Of a stretch of 64,000 bases of DNA, positions 55,371 to 62,682 are shown one piece after another; positions within the stretch are counted from its first letter, which is position 1, and every line of letters begins with the position of its first letter. The stretch comes from Hymenobacter sp. YC55 (lineage in GTDB: Bacteria; Bacteroidota; Bacteroidia; Cytophagales; Hymenobacteraceae): the NCBI RefSeq assembly GCF_029433095.1, contig NZ_JARNTX010000001.1, positions 806,001-870,000 of the forward strand, written 5' to 3'. A program made the translations under genes and the position numbers. Below the pieces are notes generated by a model. The model searched no databases. It saw only the letters and a list, made by a program, of their open reading frames with translations, and was not told the origin of the DNA.

Positions 55371-55424
55371 AAATACACAGTGAAATCTTCCAGTTGCCCC
55401 TAACTTACTGAATAGCTGCTAGGC

Positions 55425-56654
55425 TTACAGCCGCTCCAGCAACTCGTCGAACGTGCGCAGTAGGTCGGCGCGGCTGGCTTCGGGTTCTGCTTCCAGGCGT
55501 TGCTCGAATACTTCGCGCTCGGTAAAGTCGTGGAGGCTGCGGGTGAGAGGGGCTTCTGCTTCCGGTTCATCGCCAAGGGCGCGGAGCTTCACCAAGCGGA
55601 AGTGACGACGGGCCAACACCTCCAGCTGCTTGCGGTCCAGGTCCTTGATTACTTTCAACAGCGCTTCCGCTACTTCCAACTGCGTTAGCTCGGAATGAAT
55701 CTGCACGTCGGCCCAGGCGGGAAGGGCGTAGCCGGAGTTATCATAGCTAGTCAGGAGCAGAACCACTTCGTCGAGGGCGCCGTGAAAGCGCACCAGCCGC
55801 CGTGCACCGGGCACGGGCAGGGCTTCCAGCGTTTGCAGCTTGCCACCGCCAAATTCTAGCAGCAGCACTTCCTTGGGGTGGTCGACTTCGGAAAACGACA
55901 GCGGAATAGGGGAGCCGGAATAACGAATATGCTCCCGCCCGCCCACGCGTTGCGGGCGGTGCAAATGCCCGAGCGCCACGTAGTCAAAGATTGCAGGAAA
56001 ATGGTCGGCCGTAATCTGCCCCAGGTTGCCGACGTGGATAGTCCGCTCGGAATCGGAGGGAGCGGCGCCAGCGGCGTAGAGGTGGCCGGTGGCCAGTACG
56101 GGCAAGCCTAAGTCTTTAAGTTGCCATACCTGCTCTACCTCCGCCATGCGGCCGTAGTGGTCGGCAATGCCTTGTTTGATGCGAGCTTCCCGCTCCTCGG
56201 CTGTTTCGCCGGGCACCGACAGGCGCACGTCTCGGTCGCGCAGAAAAGGCACGGCGCACACCACAAGGCCGGGTTTGCCGGTGGCGTCATCCAACACCAG
56301 CACTTGGTCTTCGAAGCAGTCGGGCACGCAACCCACCACGTGCACGCGCAAGTGGCGCAGCAACCGGGCCGGCGCGTTGAGCGTGGCGGGCGAATCGTGG
56401 TTGCCACCTACTACCACAATGTCGCGGCAGCTGGTACCGCGCATGTTCAGCAGGAAAGAGTAGTACAACTCCAGCGCCTGGTTGGAAGGCGAGCCGGTGT
56501 CAAAGATGTCGCCGGCTATGACCAGCACTTCCACGCGCTGCGTCCGCACCGTTTCCACCAGCCAATCGAGGAAGTGGCGGTGTTCGTCGGTGCGTTCGTG
56601 GCCGCTGATAAAGCGCTGGCCCAGGTGCCAGTCGGCGGTGTGCAGGACTCTCAT
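55425..56654 (-). CDS. sbcD: Exonuclease subunit SbcD (Mre11-like)
   Basis: A 409-residue metallophosphoesterase, the nuclease subunit of SbcCD. Metal-binding motifs in order: Asp8-x-His10 (HTADWHLGQ), GDIFDTGSPSN, GGNHDSP, ATGHLYAAGA and GHLHRPQ, then a capping domain. The length and start MRVLHTADWH are standard. Its partner sbcC is 13 kb away at 38723 on the same strand, separated by unrelated genes. A TAATTTTG element (minus strand, 56680-56687) lies 25 bp upstream. Confidence 0.94.
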   Translation of the reverse strand: MRVLHTADWHLGQRFISGHERTDEHRHFLDWLVETVRTQRVEVLVIAGDIFDTGSPSNQALELYYSFLLNMRGTSCRDIVVVGGNHDSPATLNAPARLLRHLRVHVVGCVPDCFEDQVLVLDDATGKPGLVVCAVPFLRDRDVRLSVPGETAEEREARIKQGIADHYGRMAEVEQVWQLKDLGLPVLATGHLYAAGAAPSDSERTIHVGNLGQITADHFPAIFDYVALGHLHRPQRVGGREHIRYSGSPIPLSFSEVDHPKEVLLLEFGGGKLQTLEALPVPGARRLVRFHGALDEVVLLLTSYDNSGYALPAWADVQIHSELTQLEVAEALLKVIKDLDRKQLEVLARRHFRLVKLRALGDEPEAEAPLTRSLHDFTEREVFEQRLEAEPEASRADLLRTFDELLERL

Positions 56655-56679
56655 GCTGAAAAGTGTAACAATGCAAATT

Positions 56680-56687
56680 CAAAATTA
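56680..56687 (-). promoter_or_regulatory. Candidate -7 element of sbcD
   Basis: On the minus strand this reads TAATTTTG, matching TAnnTTTG, 25 bp from the ATG. No TTG is at the expected -33 position. Confidence 0.35.
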
Positions 56688-56820
56688 CAGCTTGCTTCGC
56701 CGATTCTATTCGTAATTCCACGATGCGCGCTAACAACGTTATCCGGAAGTAGATAAGTTTACCAGCAGTAGTCGCTTTATATCGACTCGGGTAGCTTAAC
56801 CTGGTAATTCACTAGACGTA

Positions 56821-57585
56821 ATGGAACGCATAGAAAATACCGCACCTGCTCAAGCGGATTCTGTCCCCGCTATTTCATGGCCGCTAACTTCCTTGCGCGT
56901 AGGATTGCCGCAGGAGTTAGGAACACACAATGCACCAGACGTATTGAGCCGGGCGTGGACCTCGGCCATATTCAAGCGGGAAGTAACTGAGCCAGTATGG
57001 CTTTCTACGCTTAATCTGGCCGGCGACGAGCAAGCTGATCAGCGTAACCACGGCGGGCCCGACCAGGCATTGTGCGCTTACCCAGCCCAGCACTACGCTT
57101 ACTGGACCAAGAGGCTAGGCCTACCGCTAACGGCTGGCAGCTTCGGTGAAAACTTAACTGTTGGCGGTGAGTGTACCGAAGATGACGTGTGCATTGGGGA
57201 TGTGCTGGCTTTCGGTGAGGCAGTGGTGCAAATCTCGCAGCCACGGTCGCCCTGCTGGAAAATTGCGCGCCGTTGGCAACTGCCGTTGTTTTCGCAGTGG
57301 CTACAGGAAACTGGTTTTACGGGCTGGTACATGCGGGTCATACACCCTGGCTTGGTCGGCCCCCATGACGTACTGCGCCTCATGGAGCGCCCACACCCCG
57401 AATGGACGGTGGCTCGTGCTAATTCTGCCAAATACGAACAGCGCCACGACCGGGAGCTAGTAGCACAGTTAGCTGCCTGCCCAGCACTAGGGCAGCATTG
57501 GCGCCGCAAAATGCAAGGCCGAACAGACGGTTCTTTGCCACTCAATGACGACGCTAATCGGTTGGTTGGCCCCAATGCCGGATAA
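56821..57585 (+). CDS. MOSC-domain protein (YiiM-like)
   Basis: A 254-residue protein with a MOSC beta-barrel domain (about 60-180): DEQADQRNHGGPDQALCAYPAQHYAYW is split by the conserved HGGPDQA and YPAQHY blocks, FGENLTV follows, and the conserved cysteine is in QPRSPCWKIARRW. YiiM-type MOSC proteins bind the molybdenum cofactor and reduce N-hydroxylated compounds with partner proteins; a sulfur- or Moco-linked oxidoreductase role is likely. No Moco biosynthesis gene is adjacent. Confidence 0.88.
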   Translation: MERIENTAPAQADSVPAISWPLTSLRVGLPQELGTHNAPDVLSRAWTSAIFKREVTEPVWLSTLNLAGDEQADQRNHGGPDQALCAYPAQHYAYWTKRLGLPLTAGSFGENLTVGGECTEDDVCIGDVLAFGEAVVQISQPRSPCWKIARRWQLPLFSQWLQETGFTGWYMRVIHPGLVGPHDVLRLMERPHPEWTVARANSAKYEQRHDRELVAQLAACPALGQHWRRKMQGRTDGSLPLNDDANRLVGPNAG

Positions 57586-57627
57586 TATTTTCAAGCCACT
57601 GAAGCTCCCTTGAAATAAATGACCATA

Positions 57628-57662
57628 AAAAAAGCCCCAGCTATTGTCGGGCCGGGGCTTTT
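57628..57662. terminator. Bidirectional Rho-independent terminator
   Basis: AAAAAGCCCC pairs with GGGGCTTTT around a 13-15-base loop, with A and T tracts on the two sides, between the convergent MOSC and metallo-hydrolase genes. Confidence 0.9.
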
Positions 57663-57678
57663 AGTGCTGGTAAGACGG

Positions 57679-59058
57679 TTAGTGAACTACCTGCGGCTGA
57701 AACGTAGTAACGGCCTCACCTAAATCGTGTACTTGCACGCTGTCGGGCAGTGCCGCATCCAAGATGCTAGACCCCGCCGCGGAGCGGTAGCCACCCGCGC
57801 AGTGTACGAGCACAGGCTTGTTGGTAGGAATTTCATGGGCCCGCTCGCGCAATTCCGGCAGCGGAATTTGCAGTGAGTTCTCGAAGATGGGCTGCTTGGC
57901 TTCGGTGGTGTTGCGGATGTCCACAATCGTATAGTCCTCGGGCCGTTCACGAACGTGCGCAACATCCGTGCTGGGGCTCGTGACGGGGAGCTGCTGCGGC
58001 GTAACAAGGGCTCCTTTGATGTTGAGCTCGTAGCCGATTTTAGCCGCTTTGCGGATGACCGTATCCAGCGCAATCTGCGAATCAGCCAATAGGTAGAACG
58101 TTTCTTCGGGGCCCACTACCGAGCCGAGCCAGGTCTCGAATTTGGGTCCATCCATCAGATTGATGGCGCCGGGTAAGTGGCCCGTCCGGAATTGTTCGGC
58201 CGGCCGCGTGTCAATTATCAGAGATTTGGGGTCGAGGGCGGCATCGGGCTGCAAGCGTGGCACCCGCCGGATGCTGTCTTCGAAGGGAAGCGCGCCTTGC
58301 TTATTGAGCACCACATCGTGCCCGAAATATTTGGGGCGGAAAGGCTGGTCTTCCAGCAGTACCTTAATAAACTCGTCCTGCGACATGGGTTGCAAGGCGT
58401 AGTTGGACTGCACTTCCTTGCCAATGGTGCTGTCGAGGTCGGTGCTAGTGGTTTTGCCGCACAAGCTGCCTGGGCCGTGGGCGGGGTATACCTTCGTGGC
58501 GGGCGGCAGGGTCATCAGCTTTTGGCGGGTGCTGTGGTAGAGCTGCGCGGCAAGCTCTTCGCGGCTATGCCCGCCTACATTCTCGGCTTCGCGAAGGTCG
58601 GGGCGGCCAACATCGCCCACAAATAAGGTGTCGCCGGTAAATACGGCGCGGGTATGGGCAAACTCGTCCATCAGCAGTACGCTGATGCTATCGGGCGAAT
58701 GGCCGGGGGTGTTGATGGCGTGCAGCTCCATGTTGCCGAGCTTGATCCGGTCGCCATCGTCGAAGGGCTGGTGGGGGTAGCTGGCCTTCACCAGCCGGCT
58801 ACAATAAATGGTAGCGTGGGTTTCCTCGGCTATTTCGAGGTGGCTGCTGACAAAGTCGGCGTGCGGATGGGTCTCGATGACGGCAATAATGCGGGCGTCG
58901 TGCTCGTCGGCGAAGTCGTAGTAGGGTTGGGGGTCGCGGGCCGGGTCGATGATGGCCACTTGGCGGCCGCTGCGGATGGCGTAGCTGGCATGCGCTAAGC
59001 CTTTATCGTAAAACTGCTGAATTTGTACCGACGCGGTACTACTGGGCAGAGGACTCAT
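57679..59058 (-). CDS. Metallo-beta-lactamase/rhodanese protein, ETHE1-like persulfide dioxygenase
   Basis: A 459-residue fusion protein (ATG at 59058; a start nine codons earlier is possible). The N-terminal ETHE1-type metallo-hydrolase (about 10-240) has HPHAD at 64-68, NTPGHSPDS and FTGDTLFVGDVGRPDL, the iron-binding pattern of persulfide dioxygenases. Two rhodanese domains follow. The first (about 270-350, DTRPAEQFRTGHLPGAIN) has no cysteine in its active loop; the second (about 365-455) has a full CAGGYRSA loop. It would oxidise glutathione- or low-molecular-weight persulfides and move sulfane sulfur in the cytoplasm. Confidence 0.92.
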   Translation of the reverse strand: MSPLPSSTASVQIQQFYDKGLAHASYAIRSGRQVAIIDPARDPQPYYDFADEHDARIIAVIETHPHADFVSSHLEIAEETHATIYCSRLVKASYPHQPFDDGDRIKLGNMELHAINTPGHSPDSISVLLMDEFAHTRAVFTGDTLFVGDVGRPDLREAENVGGHSREELAAQLYHSTRQKLMTLPPATKVYPAHGPGSLCGKTTSTDLDSTIGKEVQSNYALQPMSQDEFIKVLLEDQPFRPKYFGHDVVLNKQGALPFEDSIRRVPRLQPDAALDPKSLIIDTRPAEQFRTGHLPGAINLMDGPKFETWLGSVVGPEETFYLLADSQIALDTVIRKAAKIGYELNIKGALVTPQQLPVTSPSTDVAHVRERPEDYTIVDIRNTTEAKQPIFENSLQIPLPELRERAHEIPTNKPVLVHCAGGYRSAAGSSILDAALPDSVQVHDLGEAVTTFQPQVVH

Positions 59059-59357
59059 GGGGTGAGGAATGTGGTGGATGCGCAACCGGGTGGGAAAGGC
59101 AAAGCCGGACGCATATTTTCAAATATAAGCAAGTGGAATTCTACGTAAACCGAAAGTAGAGGGAAAAGTATTCTCGAAAAGGTGCAAGCGCTTTGGAGGC
59201 AGCGTGTTGAAATAGCGGTTTTCCATGAAGTCTGCGCAAGGCGTAGCGCACTGCATACTACGCACAGCTTGGAAAAACCTATGGCGCGTGGAGTTATACA
59301 CCAGCTTGCGCCTCCTGCGGCAAAAGCAGGCGCAACGGCAGGGTAAACAGTTCGGCA
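59059..59357. other. Intergenic stretch upstream of the metallo-hydrolase gene
   Basis: About 300 bp with no recognised promoter, repeat or coding sequence; open frames crossing it have no protein-like features. Confidence 0.4.
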
Positions 59358-59393
59358 GCAAAAAGCCCCGGCCAAACAGGCCGGGGCTTTTGC
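59358..59393 (-). terminator. Rho-independent terminator of the Spy-like gene
   Basis: GCAAAAAGCCCCGGCC pairs with GGCCGGGGCTTTTGC (one bulged A) around a 5-base loop. On the minus strand it follows the stop at 59416 and has a T tract. Confidence 0.92.
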
Positions 59394-59415
59394 ATCTAAT
59401 TTGCTGCGCGTTTGC

Positions 59416-59868
59416 TTACGCTTTTGCCTTCTTTTTCATAGCGCCCTGCATTTTGTCTTTGCGCTTGTCTAGCTGGTCTTCGCGCATCTGGTCGAATTTC
59501 GTTACCTGCTCTGGAGTAAGCACTGCTTTAAGTTGCGCATCATATTTTTCGCGGACAGCTTTCATTTCCTGGCCAGCGCCCTGGCGAGAATCGGCGGACG
59601 AGAACTTGGCGCGCAGGGCCTGCAACTCCTGGTTCTCGGCCAGCGCGATAGTGCGAACTTTCGTCGATTGATCGGCGGTGAGGCTCAATTCTTTGGTTAA
59701 GCGCTGGGTTTGCATGTCGGCGCGTTGCTCGGGCGTCATGTTGCCGCCGCGGCCCTGGCCCATGCCCATGCGGTTGCCACGGCCCGCAGTAGTTAGATCA
59801 GAGGATTGAGCCGAGGCCGCGCCGGCAGTTAAAAAGAAAGCAGCTAGTATAACAAGCGTCTTTTTCAT
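59416..59868 (-). CDS. Spy/CpxP-like periplasmic protein
   Basis: A 150-residue protein with a signal peptide (MKKTLVILAAFFLTAGAASA). After a Gly/Met/Arg-rich linker there are two helices carrying the LTADQSTKVRTIA and LTPEQVTKFDQM repeats characteristic of the LTxxQ/Spy family. Spy-like proteins are periplasmic ATP-independent chaperones or stress sensors; in Bacteroidota the partners are unknown. The C-terminus is Lys-rich (KDKMQGAMKKKAKA). Monocistronic, with its own terminator. Confidence 0.85.
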   Translation of the reverse strand: MKKTLVILAAFFLTAGAASAQSSDLTTAGRGNRMGMGQGRGGNMTPEQRADMQTQRLTKELSLTADQSTKVRTIALAENQELQALRAKFSSADSRQGAGQEMKAVREKYDAQLKAVLTPEQVTKFDQMREDQLDKRKDKMQGAMKKKAKA

Positions 59869-60075
59869 GGTAGAGTTGTCTTTGAGGTTAATGACGACTG
59901 CTTAGAGGACGCTGCCACGGCTGGGTTTAATTGGTCTGCAAAGATTAGGACAATGACCTATCTGAAGCGGACGAATCCAATAAACGCCTATATTCGGGGC
60001 CGGGCAACTGCTTGTAGACGGCTTTTTTCCGCTTCGACTACCAACTCACTTTCTTTCCCTTTCTCACAAAATTAT

Positions 60076-61641
60076 ATGGCAGGTATTTTCGCCAAAAAAC
60101 CGCTAACTCAGTTGCTGAGTGAAGCTAATTCTTCCGGACACGGGGCGCTCAAGCGCACCCTGGGTGCGGGCAACCTCGTAGCTCTGGGCGTAGGCGCCAT
60201 CATCGGGGCGGGCCTATTTGTGCGTACGGCCGCCGCTGCCGCCCAGGCTTCGGGCCCCGGCGTGACGCTGGCCTTCGTGCTGGCCGCGTTCGGCTGCGTG
60301 TTTGCCGGGCTTTGCTACGCCGAGTTTGCAGCCATGATTCCGATTGCCGGCTCGGCCTACACCTACGCCTACACTACCATGGGCGAGTTTGTGGCTTGGG
60401 TTATCGGCTGGGCGCTCGTCATGGAGTATGCCCTAGGAGCAGCCACGGTATCCATTGCGTGGAGCGAATACCTGAACAAACTCTTGGAGGTCTTTGGCAC
60501 CAGTATACCGTATAATCTTAGCCACTCGCCTTTCGAAAGCGCTGTTATCAATGGCGTGACGCAGCACGGACTTATCAACCTGCCCGCCTTGCTTATCATC
60601 GTAATGCTGAGCTTGTTGCTGGTAAAAGGCACGCAGGAATCAGCCCTGTTCAACGCCGTTATCGTGGTGCTGAAGACCCTCATCGTAGTAGTATTTATTG
60701 CGGTGGGCTGGCAGTTTATCAACCCATCCAACCACACGCCCTACCTCATTCCGGCTGATGCCGTGGTTAAAAACGCCGCTGGTGAAGTAGTACGCACCTA
60801 CGAAGGATTCTTCAAACACGGCTTGGGCGGCATTATCGGCGGCGCAGGTATCGTGTTTTTCGCCTTCATCGGGTTCGACGCCGTAAGTACGGCCGCGCAG
60901 GAAGCTAAAAACCCCAAGCGCGACATGCCTATCGGTATTCTTGGCTCATTGGCTATTTGCACGGTGCTTTATATCCTGTTCGGCCACGTGCTGACTGGCG
61001 TGGCCAACTGGCGCGAGTTTGCCGACCCGGCTCTGGGTGGTGAGGCTTCGGTGGCCTATGCTATCCGTGCGCACATGCCCGGCTACGGCTGGTTGGCTAC
61101 GGCCGTGACAGTAGGCATTTTGCTGGGCTTCACCTCGGTTATTCTCGTAATGCTCATGGGCCAAAGCCGCGTGTTCTTCTCGATGGCCAAGGACGGCCTC
61201 ATGCCCAAAGCCTTCTCGGACCTGCACCCCAAATTCAACACGCCCTACAAATCCAACCTCATGCTGATGGTGTTCGTGGGCTTGTTTGCGGCCTTCGTGC
61301 CCGGCTCTCTGGCCGGCGACCTTACCTCGTTTGGTACCCTGCTGGCCTTCGTGCTGGTGAGCATCGGGGTGTGGATTATGCGCCGCTCCGACCCCAGCCA
61401 GCCCCGGCCGTTCCGCGCGCCACTATCTTCGCCTAGCTTCCCGCTCGTGCCTATCATGGGTGCAGTGGTGTGCACTTTGCTCATCATCGGCCTCGACGCC
61501 TTCACGCTGGAAGTAGCCGTGGGGTGGATGCTGCTAGGCTTCCTGGTGTACTTCATCTATGGCAAGCGCAACTCCATGCTGCAACGCGGTATTGTGGTAG
61601 TGCCCACCGAAATGGAAGAGCAGGCATTTATAAAAGACTAG
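60076..61641 (+). CDS. APC-superfamily amino-acid permease (cationic amino-acid transporter type)
   Basis: A 521-residue inner-membrane transporter with about 12-14 helices. It starts MAGIFAKKPLTQLL (ATG at 60076); the frame is open 41 codons further upstream but with no similarity. The first helix has the APC substrate-binding GVGAIIGAGLFV motif, and the third-helix region has AGLCYAEFAAMIPIAGSAYTY, typical of CAT/YfnA-like permeases that import basic or broad-range amino acids. Considering the arginine locus in this window, arginine uptake is conceivable, but that is only an inference from general family role. Confidence 0.92.
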   Translation: MAGIFAKKPLTQLLSEANSSGHGALKRTLGAGNLVALGVGAIIGAGLFVRTAAAAAQASGPGVTLAFVLAAFGCVFAGLCYAEFAAMIPIAGSAYTYAYTTMGEFVAWVIGWALVMEYALGAATVSIAWSEYLNKLLEVFGTSIPYNLSHSPFESAVINGVTQHGLINLPALLIIVMLSLLLVKGTQESALFNAVIVVLKTLIVVVFIAVGWQFINPSNHTPYLIPADAVVKNAAGEVVRTYEGFFKHGLGGIIGGAGIVFFAFIGFDAVSTAAQEAKNPKRDMPIGILGSLAICTVLYILFGHVLTGVANWREFADPALGGEASVAYAIRAHMPGYGWLATAVTVGILLGFTSVILVMLMGQSRVFFSMAKDGLMPKAFSDLHPKFNTPYKSNLMLMVFVGLFAAFVPGSLAGDLTSFGTLLAFVLVSIGVWIMRRSDPSQPRPFRAPLSSPSFPLVPIMGAVVCTLLIIGLDAFTLEVAVGWMLLGFLVYFIYGKRNSMLQRGIVVVPTEMEEQAFIKD

Positions 61642-61660
61642 ATACTCGCTACCGAGCAAC

Positions 61661-61697
61661 AAAAAGACCCCGCTGGCTAGCCAGCGGGGTCTTTTGC
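61661..61697. terminator. Bidirectional Rho-independent terminator
   Basis: AAAAGACCCCGCTGG and CCAGCGGGGTCTTTT pair fully around a GCTAGC-type centre; it lies between the convergent permease and DUF2945 genes. Confidence 0.93.
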
Positions 61698-61712
61698 GTT
61701 TTACAACCTTCC

Positions 61713-61928
61713 TTAGCTCTTAGACGCTTCCTTTACTTCGCTCTGAAGCTTAATGACCCGGTCGCCGTTTTCTTGAACGATTACGAAAGCCGGATTGTCA
61801 GGAGTACCATGGCGGGTGATGTCGGAGCCCTTGAGTTTGCGGGTGACAGTTTCCTTGTGGGTTTCTTCGATTTTGCCGGTAGCGGTGCCAGTGCCGTACT
61901 TCCAGCTTACAGTAGTGCCTTTGCGCAT
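61713..61928 (-). CDS. DUF2945 / hypervirulence-associated TUDOR-domain protein
   Basis: A 71-residue protein starting MRKGTTVSWKYGTGTATGKI (ATG at 61928; a longer frame upstream is unsupported). Small beta-barrel features: VSWKYGTGTATGKI, TRHGTPDNPAFVIVQENGDRV with a KLQSEV end. DUF2945 proteins are small TUDOR-like domains, widespread in bacteria and fungi, of unknown biochemical function. Confidence 0.85.
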   Translation of the reverse strand: MRKGTTVSWKYGTGTATGKIEETHKETVTRKLKGSDITRHGTPDNPAFVIVQENGDRVIKLQSEVKEASKS

Positions 61929-62365
61929 GATATGGAAAACAAGTAGCAGTGAATAAATGGCAAGCGAGGAGCCGCCTATTTTCGTTTTACTGTTTCGGTG
62001 CTGCTTAGGTTCTTGGAAAGATGCAGCACCTAGCTGTTCAGCTAGTCTACTTCTCTTGCAAGTGGCAGGCACTGAGCCGTAAGCGGTAAAGCCATGCCGG
62101 CTGAACAGTAGGGGAAAGGTAGATAGATGATAGACAGGCCGTATAGGCGGAAATAGACGCTTATATATAATGTATAACCTATTTTATTTTTTTCATGAAA
62201 AAATATACATTAGCAACGTTCTATCAAATAGAAATATCGTTACATTTGGGACATGAACTGTGCATTTGGTGCAGTTGCGCCTAAATGCCGTCTTGGAGTT
62301 GCTTTCTTGATTCCAGGATTTTGCCTTCTTCAACCTGAGTCACACCAAACGAAAACAAACTAGTT
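61929..62365. other. 437-bp intergenic region, AT-rich in its right half
   Basis: From about 62150 to 62260 the base composition drops to strongly AT-rich (runs such as TTATATATAATG and ATTTTATTTTTTTC). The region contains a candidate promoter at 62219-62248. Nothing else is recognised. Confidence 0.5.
62219..62248 (+). promoter_or_regulatory. Candidate promoter of the 63-residue gene
   Basis: TTC (62219-62221), a 19-base spacer and TACATTTG (62241-62248) match the Bacteroidota consensus except for the last base of TTG. It lies 117 bp upstream of the ATG at 62366. Confidence 0.5.
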
Positions 62366-62557
62366 ATGCCCTCTAAGATTCTCTCCTTCATTGTACACGT
62401 TCCAGGCACGACACCTGGTTCTTACCCTGCTGTACCTATGGCTACTACCAAGCCCGAACGCAAGCAAGAAACGAAAGTGCAGAGCAGCGGCCACTTTACC
62501 GCTATCTACGAAAACGACCGGTTTGTACGCTTCAAGTACATTCATAACGCCCAGTAA
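62366..62557 (+). CDS. Small hypothetical protein
   Basis: A 63-residue frame from the ATG at 62366; an internal ATG at 62438 would give 39 residues (MATTKPERKQETKVQSSG...). The C-terminal part, HFTAIYENDRFVRFKYIHNAQ, alternates charged and aromatic residues like a short beta hairpin. A promoter-like element lies upstream and a terminator just downstream, which supports a real gene. No family is known. Confidence 0.5.
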   Translation: MPSKILSFIVHVPGTTPGSYPAVPMATTKPERKQETKVQSSGHFTAIYENDRFVRFKYIHNAQ

Positions 62558-62586
62558 AAACAGAGATAATCTGTTGCTGCAATAAG

Positions 62587-62623
62587 TAAGCGCCGCGTCC
62601 CTGTTGTGGGGTGCGGCGCTTTG
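62587..62623 (+). terminator. Rho-independent terminator
   Basis: AAGCGCCGC (62588-62596) pairs with GCGGCGCTT (62613-62621), with an inner CCC/GGG stem and a short T tail. Confidence 0.75.
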
Positions 62624-62682
62624 CATATACGGACGCTAGCTTTTGGGCTAACTTGCAACCTAAACCCTGCGTTTAGTTGCCC

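Noticed and set aside
62195..62284. A 29-codon frame with a CxxCxC end in the AT-rich region upstream of the 63-residue gene
   Set aside because: It overlaps the candidate promoter and has no other support; short frames are expected in AT-rich sequence.
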